Origin: Apiotrichum sp. Y4204
Taxonomy: Eukaryota > Basidiomycota > Tremellomycetes > Trichosporonales > Trichosporonaceae
Direction: 5' to 3'
Assembly (NCBI GenBank): GCA_025531455.1
Contig: JAMYHL010000040.1
Span: 248,001-312,000 of the forward strand
Length of the DNA stretch: 64,000 nt
The notes under the pieces were generated by a model. It was not told the origin of the DNA and ran no database searches. It saw only the letters and a program-made list of their open reading frames with translations. Positions 54,208 to 64,000 of the stretch are shown here, piece by piece. The stretch's first letter is position 1. Each line of letters begins with the position of its first letter. A program made the translations under genes and the position numbers.

Positions 54208-57200
54208 ATGTCGTCCCCCAAGACCGAGATCCGCCCCTCGCTCGATCTGGACGTCGGCGCGACTGACGAGATCGCTCTCGACGACGACATTGTCCAGGCT
54301 ATTACGACTGGAGTTAGTCCGACAGGAAGCCAAGGCGGGCTAAGCGCACGCAGCACGTCGCCGATCGCCATGAAGCGCACTCCGTCGTCGTCATCTGCTG
54401 CGTCTGGCTCAGATCGACTCAGCCCAAGCACCTCCTCTGCCGCCAGCAAGGTTCGCGCTGCGGCTGCCATGTGGGAGACAAAGCCCTCGGCGTCTCTGGC
54501 ACCGCGTCCCGTGACTGGCCGTAAGCGCTCTGGCACCACTGTCAACCGCCCAAATGTCGCCGCTGCAGCGAGCAAATTTGGAGGAAGCACGGCTACCAAC
54601 GGCGCACGCCCCCTGTCACCGCCGTCGTCCTCGCCACGTCTCGGTTCGTCGCCGGGTAAGTCATCGACCCTGTCTTCTCTGGACAAGTCGCCAGGCAAGT
54701 CTGAGAAGCCAGGCCTCAAACCCCTCAGGCTAGGAGGTAGCTCTCGCGCGACCCCTTCAGCGGAGCCGCCGGTTACGGTCGCCGCCGTCGAACCACCCTC
54801 CCCCGGGCCCGAGCCGCAGCCTGCAGCCGTCGATGCGTCGGACGGCCCTACCCTTAGCGTTTCGCGCTCTCCATTTGGCGGCTCCGAAAAAGCAACTTCT
54901 CTCGCACCGTCACCCAGGTCCGTCATTTCGGACCTGTCCGAGTACGAGTCAGTGGATGGCGGAACACCGCCCCTCGACGCACCTGAGCCCCTTGAGTCGA
55001 CTCTGGCGCACGACAATTCCGCTTCTGCGCTTGGACTGCATGTGGACAAGAAGCAGCCCCCTCTCGCCTCAGCCTCCGAACATGATTTGTTTGTTCGGTC
55101 TCCGGTGGACTACGATACGACCGAGCGCCAGGAGACCAGGGAACACACCCCCGAGCCCAGCGGAAAGCCTGCATTGCCAGCTTCCGTTCCTCTCATGCCT
55201 GTGTCGCTCGATTCTCCGCCCCTCGACGCGCATGACCAACAGACCATTGACAGCTCGCGTACCGAGTCCCTCAAGCTTGAGACTATTGACCTTGACGGGC
55301 AGCCCCCCCGCACGACCAGTCTAAACACGTCGACTTCGACCCTTCGACCCTCTACGTCACACGCGAAGCCAGCGGGTTCGGCCCCAGCGGCCTCCGAGCC
55401 TGAGACGATCGTCACGCCCGCATCGCCTGTCCACGGCATGCCAGCCCTGCAGGATCTCAACCGCGAACCTACAGGTGATGAGGAGCTCAGTCGTTCGCCC
55501 ATCTCTCCCGCAGAATCCGCCCCGCGCTCAGCAGGCTCGCACCTCAGCGACGTCCCTCTTACGCCGGCAAAGTTGCCCTCCAGCAGCCCCGTCACGCCCG
55601 CTCCTACGCGCATGGCCTCCTTGTTCACACGTGTTCTCGATTATGGCAAACAGACCACCCAGACTCCCGAGGCAAAGCCCATTGCCAAGGAGTCCGATAC
55701 ACCACCTACTCCCGACGAGAAGAAACTCCCTGTCCTCCCGGAGATGCCACGCAAGTCGAGTTCCACTAGCAGTGGAAAGGGCGGCTTCTTTACCTCGGCA
55801 TCCAGCTTTTCGTTCAACCTTCCCTCTCTGCCTCTGGCTCCGCTGCGCACCGCCGGGACGGCCGACGCGTCGCCTCCCCAAGAGACAACGCCTACCATGG
55901 GCGGCAATGCCTCGCTCGCGGAGCCCAAGGCTGCCACAACATGGCGCTCAACAATGTCCAACTTTCTTCAATCGCGCGGCAGTGCCGCCAGTGCTGGCAG
56001 CGGTGCCAGTGCTGCGTCCACGCCGCTTCCTTCCCAGCCGTCCAACGGTAGCTCCTCCGTTAATCTCCTTCTGCACCGCCTTGACTCGCCGACTTCTGTG
56101 CGTGATCGTCGTATCTCTCGCGAATACGGCGGTGGCGAGCGCCTACGGGAGGGCTTTGACCGCGTGCGGAACGAGATGGAGGGCGCCGCGCGTGATATCC
56201 GCCGCGAGATTGCCAATGGCGACGAGCACCCTGAAGAGGACTCGATAGACTGGGCGTTCTGGGGCAGCGTCGTCCAAAACTACGAGGATGTCGCGCGGCA
56301 GAGCCCCAAGGATCTCTCGAAGGCCATCCAGCAGGGCATTCCACCCGTAATCCGCGGTCCGATTTGGCAGCTTATGTCGAGCTCCAAGAGTGCCGAACTT
56401 GAAGAGACGTTCAAGGCATTACTCAAACTCACCTCGCCGTACGAGAAAGCTATTCAGAAGGACATTTCTCGCACCTTCCCCAACCACAAGTTCTTCAAGA
56501 ACACGGGTGCTGGTCAGGACGGTCTCTACATGGTCGTCAAGGCGTACTCGTTGTATGACCGGGAAGTGGGATACACCCAGGGCTTGGCGTTCATTGTCGC
56601 AGTTCTGCTTCTGAATGTGAGTTTAATGTGACGAACGATTGCTAACCCCCAGATGCCCGATGAGGAGGCATTCTGTGTCCTCGTTCGCCTCATGGACTCC
56701 TACGGTCTCCGCTCGCACTATCTCGCCGACATGCCTGGGCTTCAGCTGCGCCTCTACCAGTTTGACCGCTTGCTCGAGGATGTTCTCCCGCTGCTGCATA
56801 GTCATTTCGTGCGCAAGGGCATCAAATCGAGCATGTACGCGTCGCAGTGGCTCATGACCTTGTTTTCGTATCGGTAAGTGCTGGGGAATCGAGATCAGAG
56901 GATGCAGCTACTGACCGTCAGTCTCCCTATTGCACTCGTGTATCGTGTGTTCGACATTGTTCTGGCCGAGGGAATTGAAGCGATCTTCCGGTTTGCTCTG
57001 GCGCTCCTCGCCAAGTCGGAGGAAGAGCTCATCAAGCTCGAGTTCGAGCCCATCCTGGCTATGCTCTCGGGTGACCTGTTTGAAGCGTACCGCACGCCCG
57101 AAACTGAACGCGGCGACAACGAGTCTATCGGCGAGGGCGAATGGCTCTCCAACGACTTTGTCCGCGATGCCTACAAGATCCACATGTGAGCGGAACAGGG

Positions 57201-57674
57201 AAAACTGCTAAGATTACTGACTCTTGCAGTACGCCTCTCATGCTCGACCATTACCAGGCTGAATGGGAGGAGAAGTGCCGCGCGCAGACCGAGCACATGC
57301 GCGAGCTTGACCAGCTGCGTAACGCCAACAGGCATCTTAGCTCCCAGGTGTGAGTACAGACAGGTGCCAACTAGGTGGTGCGTGCACTAATTCTCAGCAA
57401 AACCCTCGAGTCTTCGCTTGCCGCCATCAACCAGGAGCACGTGGAGCTCGTTCGTCAACTCGTCATGGCCAAGATCGCCAAGGAGGACATGGAGAATGAG
57501 CTGGTCAAATACAAGGCCATGTGCGCGCGTCTCTCACAGCAACAACTGGACGAAGACAGCTCCTCGGGTGTACATGCCGGCCTTGCGCTCAGCCGCTCGA
57601 CATCGGGCTCGCCCGCGAGTGGTTTCCGCAGCGCGAGCGGGCGCGCCAGCGGCGCGTCCAGCCCGGTCAAGTAG
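54208..57674 (+). CDS. GYP5: TBC-domain Rab GTPase-activating protein, GYP5-like
   Basis: GAP for Rab GTPases of the secretory pathway. The first 660 residues or so are low-complexity, Ser/Pro/Thr-rich, with probable phosphorylation sites. The TBC domain starts DWAFWGSVVQNYEDVA (near 56250) and IPPVIRGPIWQLMSS. The Arg finger lies in IQKDISRTFPNHKFF (near 56450) and the Gln finger in VGYTQGLAFIVAVLLLN (near 56570). After introns near 56616, 56874, 57188 and 57352 the domain ends with LEFEPILAMLSGDLFEAY, followed by a coiled coil (RAQTEHMRELDQLRNANRHL, INQEHVELVRQLVMAKIAKE) and a Ser/Gly tail. Domain order (disordered, TBC, coiled coil) matches Gyp5/Gyl1. Both catalytic fingers are present, so it should be active. 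Confidence 0.9.
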
Positions 57675-58046
57675 TCCTGCTGGCGGGATGAGGAAGACAT
57701 ACGGCGCGGCTGGCCCGTGACCTGTTGCCGTGGCCAGAGGCCCGGGCTGACCTCGCGCTGTAGAGACCTAGAATCAGGAGATTGACCAAAGCCGGAAATC
57801 GATTAGCATACCATTCAAAACCGAGGCACACACGCACGCACGATGTCCCCGCCAGGCTAGATACTATCCATTAACATTATACATTCATGCATGTCCTGAG
57901 ACCAGGACCAGTGGTACAGGGTATGAGGCGAGGAAACAAGGTGAAAGTGAGGTATGAAGGATACTGAAGCTGCTGATTGTGAGAGCAGAGACGAGGAGGG
58001 AGTAGAAGATCGAAATGTGGCTCGTCGTGGACTGCAGCCAAGACAT
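57675..58046. other. Convergent 3' region, GYP5-like / TAF9
   Basis: About 370 bp between convergent stop codons. Nothing beyond presumed 3' untranslated sequence was seen. Confidence 0.55.
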
Positions 58047-59003
58047 TCAAGCGTCGTAGTCCTCGTCGACCTCTCTTTCCTGTACCGGTGCCGGCGCAGC
58101 GACAGCACCAACGCCGACCTCCTCCATCTCGTCGTCGTCTCCGTCCGCATCCATCTCCGCATCGCCATCGGCATCGGCGTCCTCATCCATCTCGCCGTCT
58201 GCGTCGTCCTCGCTCTCGCTATCACTGTCGCTGTCGCTCTCGTCCTCGCTGAGCAGAGTGGCAGCCGATGTCGGCACGAGGTCGAAAGTCACCTCCGTCA
58301 GACGCTGGTTTGGCGGTGGGAGGCGGACGACCTCGAAGCTCTCGGGAAGTGGCGGCAGCGGGTGTGAGTTCAGCTCGTGTGCCAGGTTCGCCAAGTACTG
58401 TTGTTAGCGTATGGGGTCTAGAAAATGGGTGCGAGGGCATTGGGAAGACGGCCATGATCTGCTGTTCAGGACAACGACCCCAGCAGACAATTGCAGTCCC
58501 TCTCCTCCTCTGAGAGCAACAAGAACTTTGCTCTCCTCTGCAATCCAATGATGCACAGACTCACATCACGAGGCGGTGCCTCGACAAACTCATATCGCCG
58601 GCGCATCTGGATGGCAAGCTCGACGTCTTCCTTTTCAATCCGCCCCGATTGGCCAGCTGGACGCGCGGCGTGGTCCGCAAGTGACTGTGCGGACTGGAGC
58701 ACCTCGGCTGTGTAGCCTGTTGTCAGACGGGAACAAAGATGGGATTTAAGAAAGAGGGGAGAAAGGTAGTGGGTCGATTTCTAGGCAGACACCCAACCTG
58801 CTACACGGCGTCTTTCTCAACCCAGCTGGGCTCTCTCAATACCCACGGTGCGCAAAGTCGAGCAGCTGGTGGATGACGCGCTCGTCCGCGTCTCCGATAC
58901 CCTTGGACGCGAGGATTAGCGCGAGCAGCCGTCCGTCGCGGGGTACTGAGGTTAGCTCTGGTCTTGTGTCACTGAGCTTACTTGTCTTGTTTGTTGTTGT
59001 CAT
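58047..59003 (-). CDS. TAF9: TAF9, histone-fold subunit of TFIID/SAGA
   Basis: Histone-fold subunit that pairs with TAF6 in TFIID and SAGA. The first exon is only 22 nt (MTTTNKT), joined through an intron (about 58981-58947) to IPRDGRLLALILASKGIGDA and DERVIHQLLDFAHR. The next exon is GYTAEVLQSAQSLADHAARP then IEKEDVELAIQMRRRYEFVE and APPRD, completing the fold. The last exon reads LANLAHELNSHPLPPLPESF and VVRLPPPNQRLTEVTFDLVP, the conserved TAF9 extension, and ends in a long run of acidic residues. The order matches TAF9 throughout. The start is 270 bp from the divergent ELP3 start, so the two transcription genes may share a promoter. Confidence 0.9.
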
Positions 59004-59273
59004 TGTGGATGATGGATGGAGTGGTAGAAGGAGTGCAGATGTGGATGGTCCTTCGTTGCCTGATTGTTGTCGAGCTCGAAACGCGACTAGCCATCGGGGT
59101 TGTCACGTGATATTACAAAGTTTGATTAAACATCGACATAATTGTAAGAAGCCAAGTCCTAATCACCCTCCTAATGACATCTTCCCGACCAAGGAATTTT
59201 CGTTGCTTCCCTTCCCGTCCCTCGTCATTTGCTCGCCACCACAATCCCCGAGCTCACCATCACCCACTCCGCA
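59004..59273. promoter_or_regulatory. Bidirectional TAF9 / ELP3 promoter
   Basis: 270 bp between the two divergent ATGs. It is AT-richer in the middle (about 59108-59180), as expected for a nucleosome-free region. No TATA box on either side. Confidence 0.6.
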
Positions 59274-61258
59274 ATGATAGCCGACCCACAAGCGCCCCTT
59301 CACCTCCTCTGCGTCTCCGCCGTCGTGCGCGAGCTCATCGATAGCTACGAAGCCGCCAGCAGCTCCAGCACGACGCCGACGCCGCCAAACGTCAACGCTC
59401 TCCGCTCAAAGTATGCTCGCAAGTTCGGCCTCAGCGCCACGCCTCGCCTTACCGACGTGCTCGCTGGCGTGCCCGATGAGTGGAAAGACCGCCTCCGCGG
59501 GTGGCTCCGTGCCAAGCCTGTCCGCACGGCCTCTGGTGTCGCGGTCGTCGCTGTCATGTGCAAGCCGCACCGTTGTCCACATGTCGCTATGACAGGCAAC
59601 ATCTGTGTGTGAGTATGGCGTGGTGTGCGAAACAATACGGTCACCACGGGCACAGGTCCATGTGGTTTATTACAGTTCCGTCTTTTGGCTGACAGCAGCT
59701 ACTGTCCTGGAGGACCAGACAGTGACTTCGAGTACTCGACGCAGTCGTACACGGGTTACGAGCCGACGTCAATGCGTGCAATTCGCGCGCGGTACGACCC
59801 ATATGAGCAGGCGCGTGGCCGCGTCGACCAGCTGCGCAACTTGGGCCATTCGGTCGACAAGGTCGAGATTATCATCATGGGCGGCACGTTCATGTCCATG
59901 CCCGAGGACTACCGGCACCGATTCATCGCGGGACTGCACAATGCGCTCAGCGGCGCGACCAGCGAGGATGTCGATGAGGCAGTGCGCTTCTCGGAGCAGA
60001 GCAAGACCAAGTGTGTCGGAATTACAATTGAGACGAGGCCAGACTACTGCCTCAAGCCGCATCTCAGGTGGGTGACACACCAACATCATGGAGGATCACA
60101 GACTCACCATCTCAGCCAGATGTTGCGATACGGCTGCACGCGTTTGGAGATTGGCGTGCAGTCGGTGTACGAGGATGTTGCGCGTGACACCAACCGTGGT
60201 CACACGGTGCGCGCCGTTTCCGAGTCGTTCCACATGTCCAAGGACGCCGGCTATAAGATTGTCGCGCACATGATGCCGGACCTCCCGAACTGTGGTGTCG
60301 AGCGCGACATCTGGCAGTTCCAGGAGTTTTTCGAGAACCCCGCGTTCCGCTCCGACGGTCTCAAGCTGTATCCCACTCTTGTTATTCGAGGAACGGGTCT
60401 GTACGAGCTGTGGCGCACGGGAAAGTACAAGAACTACCCTCCGAACCAGCTCGTCGATATTGTTGCTCGCATCATGGCTCTTGTGCCTCCCTGGACGCGT
60501 GTCTACCGTGTGCAGCGGTGAGTAAGGACGGATCTTTGTCCACCATTTCGTTTTTCTAACTCCAGTGATATTCCTATGCCGCTTGTATCTTCCGGTGTCG
60601 AGAACGGTAACCTTCGTGAGCTCGCGCTGGCGCGCATGAAGGACTTTGGCGCCGAGTGCCGCGACGTGCGGTTCCGCGAAGTTGGTGTGAGTATAGGAAC
60701 AGCGCTGAGGAGCCGATTTCCTCATCATTGCTGCAGCTCGCTGACCGCAGCTCCACGAGATCCACAACCGTCTCCGGCCACAGGACCTCGAGCTCTTGCG
60801 CCGTGACTACACTGCGAACGGCGGCTGGGAGACTTTCCTCAGCTACGAGGACCCCGAGCAGGACATTCTCGTAGGCCTCCTCCGCCTCCGAAAGTGCAGC
60901 GAGGAAGGCACGTTCCGCAAGGAGCTGGTGGGCATGCCGGGCGGCTGCTCTCTAGTTCGCGAGTTGGTGAGTATTATGGTTGGCTTTTCGGCCAGTAGAT
61001 CAAGCCGACCACACTCACTCCTTGTTCTCCCGCTGACTTTAGCACGTGTACGGCACAGCGGCACCGGTGCATTCGCGCGACCCCAAAAAGTTCCAGCACC
61101 AGGGAATCGGCACGCTACTCATGGAGGAGGCCGAGCGCATCGCGCGCGACGAGCACGGCTCCACACGCGTAGCTGTCATCTCTGGTGTCGGCACGCGCGA
61201 CTACTACCGTCGTCTGGGCTATTGGCTCGACGGGCCGTACATGGTCAAGGATATCTAG
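59274..61258 (+). CDS. ELP3: Elp3, catalytic subunit of Elongator
   Basis: Radical-SAM plus acetyltransferase enzyme that adds the carboxymethyl precursor group to wobble uridines of tRNAs as part of Elongator. The iron-sulfur cysteines are in [17 protein letters not shown] and, after an intron (about 59609-59698), [19 protein letters not shown]. Next come [36 protein letters not shown] (intron here), [39 protein letters not shown] and [20 protein letters not shown]. The KAT domain has the acetyl-CoA loop [17 protein letters not shown] and ends [18 protein letters not shown]. Five or so introns. Length and order match Elp3 orthologues, among the most conserved proteins in eukaryotes. The ATG at 59274 follows a C-rich leader. 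Confidence 0.97.
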
Positions 61259-61463
61259 TATGATTTTGGCAGGAGACTGTAGTCGCGCGTGGACAACAGG
61301 GTACATAGATCGTAGTCGTAGCGCAGATGTCTTGGATGTAGAACGGATTGTACAGTGGCACTATTACAAGATGGAAGAGACAGACAACTCGCAACGGTGC
61401 GCAGAACGAAGGACACAGGAGATGGAAGACAGATATGAGAGACCAAGGCAGAGGCACTGAAAA

Positions 61464-62342
61464 TCACTCCGGAATCAAGCCAAACTCATCAATCAGAGTC
61501 TGTAACACTGTCCGTGACTCCCGCGGTGCGTATTCCACGTGAGGGGGCTCGTCTCGATACTTTGTTCGCCCGGCCTCCAGCTCGCTGTCGTGGTACCGAT
61601 ACCCCCGGCTGCTAGGCCGAACCGGTATGGAGCGATATGAGCCGCGCATAGGGCTCGGGGAGCGAATGGATGGTGTTGTCGATGTGCTGTCGTGCGTTGT
61701 GTCGTGCTCGTAGTAGTATGCCTGTGGCTCCGGTTCTGGGATCAGTACAAGATGGCCTGTAACACCACAGCAAAAATACTCACCCACACGCTGCACGTCC
61801 ACTTCTCCACGTCCACTGACGAGCTGTCTCGGAGGCGTGGTGTACATCCACGGATCAAGGTCCGGTCGCAGAGAAGGCACAGCAATGTCGTCCACGGGCT
61901 CATCGATGATGGAATGCGACGTGTCCGAGGCGTACGCATAACCATGGGCGACAGACGCATCGGTGTATCCATCTGCGCGGTCGTCCCACTCGCTCTCGAT
62001 GTCAAGGCCGACGCCTTTCCGCCGGGCGAGCACAGCGAGGGCCATCACGACCGCACCGACCTCGGCCTCATGACCCCGCACGACGCGACGGGGATCCACC
62101 ACGCCAAGGTCAATACGCAGGTCCGCGGCAAGTACACCGAGCACGCATTTCGCGAGCGCAACCTCGTCGTCGGCATTCTCGGGATGGCGGAGATACGGCG
62201 CGATGGAGAGGCGGCGCGCGAGCAGGGATTCAAGAAGGAGAAGGAGCAGTGTTGGCGGGGTCGCGCTCAGCGTTGGCGGGGATATCGGAAGCGCCAAAGC
62301 AGATAGGAGTGCGCGGAGCACGAGGAGCGGCGGGGTCGGCAT
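61464..62342 (-). CDS. Hypothetical protein, DUF5745-like N-terminus
   Basis: About 275 residues, two exons. The N-terminal half is helical and Leu/Ala-rich (LLLLLLESLLARRLSIAPYL, HPENADDEVALAKCVLGVLA), ending with a VVDPRRVVRGHEAEVGAVVM segment. This pattern of LL.ES.L, DE...L...LGVL, D.......++.G....V resembles DUF5745, a calponin-homology-like fold, but I cannot confirm it. An intron (near 61742-61783) joins VQRVE to PEPQAYYYEH. The second half is disordered, Ser/Pro/Arg/Tyr-rich, ending RTVLQTLIDEFGLIPE, a short amphipathic helix that may be a binding motif. It converges on ELP3. Function unknown. Confidence 0.6.
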   Translation of the reverse strand: MPTPPLLVLRALLSALALPISPPTLSATPPTLLLLLLESLLARRLSIAPYLRHPENADDEVALAKCVLGVLAADLRIDLGVVDPRRVVRGHEAEVGAVVMALAVLARRKGVGLDIESEWDDRADGYTDASVAHGYAYASDTSHSIIDEPVDDIAVPSLRPDLDPWMYTTPPRQLVSGRGEVDVQRVGEYFCCGVTGHLVLIPEPEPQAYYYEHDTTHDSTSTTPSIRSPSPMRGSYRSIPVRPSSRGYRYHDSELEAGRTKYRDEPPHVEYAPRESRTVLQTLIDEFGLIPE

Positions 62343-62879
62343 CGGGATGGGTGAAAGAAGGTCGAAAGTGCGGTTGTTGAGGATCGTTGAAAGTTGTGAT
62401 CAATGTTATTGTTGTTGTTGTTGTCGAAATTGGGCAGCGAGCGGCTATTGGCGCTCGCCATCACAGCCTCTGCCATCACCACCAAGCCCAACCCAGAAGG
62501 GGTGTTCCTCCAAAAGATATCTCCTCTTCCATTTAGCATCCCCGCTGCATCGGCTTGGAGGTTTATTCTCTTTTCTCTTCCCAGTCTCCCGCATATCGTT
62601 TCCGTCTTTCTATGCATGCATCCTTGCTCTCTTCATTGATGGTGCCTTATCCGCAGCGGCGACCACCGAGAGCTGACGGACATTCGCGTATCTCCGTGCG
62701 GGGCCCGCCCGCCAATCGGGCCAGCTCGTGCCGAACCGACAGCCATCTCTGTCCCAGCATGCCCAGCATACCCAGCACAATAGAGAGCAAGAGAGCAAGG
62801 AGCACTTCTCAGGCCCCAAGACGACCGCTTATCTGGCAAGTTATCATCGCCCACCTCTCGACACATCTAGATTCGCAAA
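62343..62879. promoter_or_regulatory. Divergent intergenic region, DUF5745-like / LEA-like
   Basis: About 540 bp between divergent starts. A GTT/TTG trinucleotide run is at 62405-62423, a pyrimidine-rich part at 62560-62640 and a C/A-rich leader at 62820-62879. No gene seen. Confidence 0.5.
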
Positions 62880-63422
62880 ATGTTCCGTGCCGCCCGCCCT
62901 CTCGCCCGCACCCGCACGCTTAGCACCGCGCGCGCCTCGCGCCCGGTCGCGCGCTACAACTCGGCCCAGGCAGGTCAGGCCCAGGCGCAGGTCCCCGGCC
63001 CGCAGGGCCCGCTGAACTCGAACGGCCGCGATCTCCTCATGGCGCTTGCGGCGGGGATGGCGCTTGCAACTGCCAGTATCTCCATGCTCGAGGTGCGCTC
63101 CGCCAGCGTCACTGCCTCGGAGGCGCTGGAGGCCGAGGAGGGCGTTCTTGGCGGTGCTGCTCAGGATGTTGAGGGTGAGTTTGAGATGATAAGGACAGCG
63201 CTAATTGTAGCCGCTGCGCAAGCCGCCAAGGAGAAGGTGCAGGAATCCGCCGCGCAGGCCAAGGAGACAGTGCAGGGCCACGCTGCAGAGGCCAAGGAGA
63301 AGGTGCAAGAGTCGGCCGCCCACGCCAAGGAGGTCGCTGGGGAGGCTGTCGACAAGGCGCGCGAGAACCTTCACGAGCTTATCGCGTCCGCCGAGGCCGC
63401 GCTCGCCAAGTACACCAAGTAG
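62880..63422 (+). CDS. Mitochondrial LEA-like 11-residue-repeat protein
   Basis: About 168 residues when a 36-nt intron (63176-63211; donor GTGAGT, acceptor TTGTAG) is removed. The N-terminus MFRAARPLARTRTLSTARAS is Arg/Ser/Ala-rich without acids, a typical mitochondrial presequence. A hydrophobic segment follows (DLLMALAAGMALATASISM). The C-terminal third is built of 11-residue units: AKEKVQESAAQ, AKETVQGHAAE, AKEKVQESAAH, AKEVAGEAVDK, ARENLHELIAS. This is the repeat of group 3 LEA proteins, which form amphipathic helices on drying and protect membranes and enzymes. The intron length is a multiple of three and has no stop in frame, so a 12-residue longer form is possible. The role in desiccation or membrane protection is inference from the repeat. 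Confidence 0.7.
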   Translation: MFRAARPLARTRTLSTARASRPVARYNSAQAGQAQAQVPGPQGPLNSNGRDLLMALAAGMALATASISMLEVRSASVTASEALEAEEGVLGGAAQDVEGEFEMIRTALIVAAAQAAKEKVQESAAQAKETVQGHAAEAKEKVQESAAHAKEVAGEAVDKARENLHELIASAEAALAKYTK

Positions 63423-63873
63423 AAGGCGTATAAAACAACAAGTTGATTTCAAGAAGGCAATATCAATAGCAAGTGTAGAAGAAGTGCATGTAGGCGCCGC
63501 CGAGCGTATACGTCTTTAGCAACGACGGCAACGTCGAGGCCCGCCGTCGAGTGGAGAGCTAGACGGTCGAGCTGTCAGTCTTAACGACACCCTGTCTGTC
63601 AGCAGAGATTCCAGGTGGGATGTCAAATAAGAGCCACTGTCCACAAACACCAACTCGGTCCACTGGGGGTGTGAATGCGAAGAAGTAGTGCTGCGCTATC
63701 TCTATGTTGTCCCCTTGACACCGTCGTGAAGCGTGAAGTACAAGAACATGACTGCATGAAAACTGGACCCCAGTATCAGGATCTCTGGTCACGACCCCGA
63801 TCTACGTTTATGTTATGTTGATATGCTAAGGCTATGAAAGATATGCTACTATGATGTATTGTGTTTGGCCCGC
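63423..63873. other. Convergent intergenic region
   Basis: About 450 bp between the LEA-like gene and the partial ligase. A 77-codon minus-strand frame (63559-63792) has no ATG and no known domain. Otherwise presumed 3' untranslated sequence. Confidence 0.5.
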
Positions 63874-64000
63874 TTAGAGCTTGGCACGCGCCTTGTCAGC
63901 AGCATCGCGCTCGGCCTGGGCCTTTGCGCGGAGGTCCTTGCGGAGAATCTTGCCGCTGGGCGACTTGGGAATGGCAGGGATGGCCTCAACGCCACCACGG
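63874..64000 (-). CDS. Acyl-CoA ligase, 3' end only (ends AKL)
   Basis: The last 41 codons of a gene that runs off the window. The sequence IPAIPKSPSGKILRKDLRAQ is the C-terminal signature of AMP-forming acyl-CoA ligases (4-coumarate-CoA-ligase type); the Lys of SGKILRK is the catalytic residue of the mobile C-domain. The tail ends ARAKL and AKL fits the PTS1 peroxisomal signal. It is the second acyl-activating enzyme with a peroxisomal tail in this window. The full extent, start and introns cannot be seen. Confidence 0.85.
   Translation of the reverse strand, partial: RGGVEAIPAIPKSPSGKILRKDLRAKAQAERDAADKARAKL

Noticed and set aside
54198..55049. 283-codon minus-strand frame over the GYP5 N-terminus
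   Set aside because: Antisense shadow of a Ser/Pro-rich coding region, which commonly leaves long open complementary frames.
63559..63792. 77-codon minus-strand frame with fairly protein-like sequence
   Set aside because: No ATG, no splice partner and no recognised domain. It could be a remnant, but there is not enough to call it.
1..64000. CRISPR arrays, insertion sequences, prophage or LTR retroelements
   Set aside because: No regularly spaced repeats, integrase/reverse-transcriptase motifs or terminal repeats were seen. The gene structure is that of a fungal chromosome.

Overview
The window reads as nuclear DNA of a basidiomycete yeast, most likely Tremellomycetes and probably Trichosporonales (the order is inference). 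Genes are dense, on both strands, and split by many short introns of about 35-60 nt with GT...AG ends and CTAAC/CTGAC-like branch sites. Coding sequence is GC-rich, 5' leaders are pyrimidine-rich, and the products are ordinary fungal housekeeping proteins. I see no CRISPR, phage, plasmid or bacterial operon signal.

Layout. 0-12.7 kb: RAD4/XPC repair factor, SDE2 splicing factor, an M16C metalloprotease with a possible mitochondrial form, and a CSC1/RSN1 osmosensitive channel. 12.7-18.9 kb: a stretch of about 6.3 kb with no convincing gene. 18.9-27.7 kb: NHA1-type Na+/H+ antiporter, SLC35F6-like transporter, NuA4 subunit EAF6, ribosomal protein uL22 (RPL17). 27.7-29.6 kb: two intron-containing tRNA genes, tRNA-Ser(GCU) and tRNA-Gly(GCC). 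29.6-37.2 kb: DUF4267-like membrane protein, LURP-one/tubby-like protein, then three adjacent metabolic genes (acyl-CoA ligase ending SKL, alpha/beta hydrolase ending AKL, GST ending GKL) that suggest a peroxisomal module. 37.4-38.5 kb: a broken F-box-like gene. 39-47.5 kb: VPS62-like secreted protein, MFS sugar transporter, ALKBH6 dioxygenase, two-TM APQ12-like protein. 48.7-53.3 kb: aromatic-L-amino-acid decarboxylase and a type I DnaJ chaperone. 54.2-64 kb: GYP5-type Rab GAP, TAF9 and ELP3 head to head, a DUF5745-like protein, a mitochondrial LEA-like protein, and the 3' end of a second acyl-CoA ligase ending AKL.

Functional themes are transcription and chromatin (EAF6, TAF9, ELP3), splicing (SDE2), ion and osmotic balance (CSC1, NHA1) and peroxisomal acyl activation. 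The most unusual points are: a tRNA-Ser whose variable region is 78 nt with a perfect 13-bp hairpin; a DnaJ gene whose start codon exists only after splicing (A|TG); two genes whose first coding exon is just ATG; a two-start M16C protease; and a mitochondrial protein with LEA-type 11-residue repeats.

Exon joins were inferred by eye from reading frame, splice consensus and remembered family alignments. CDS entries give the span from start to stop including introns.
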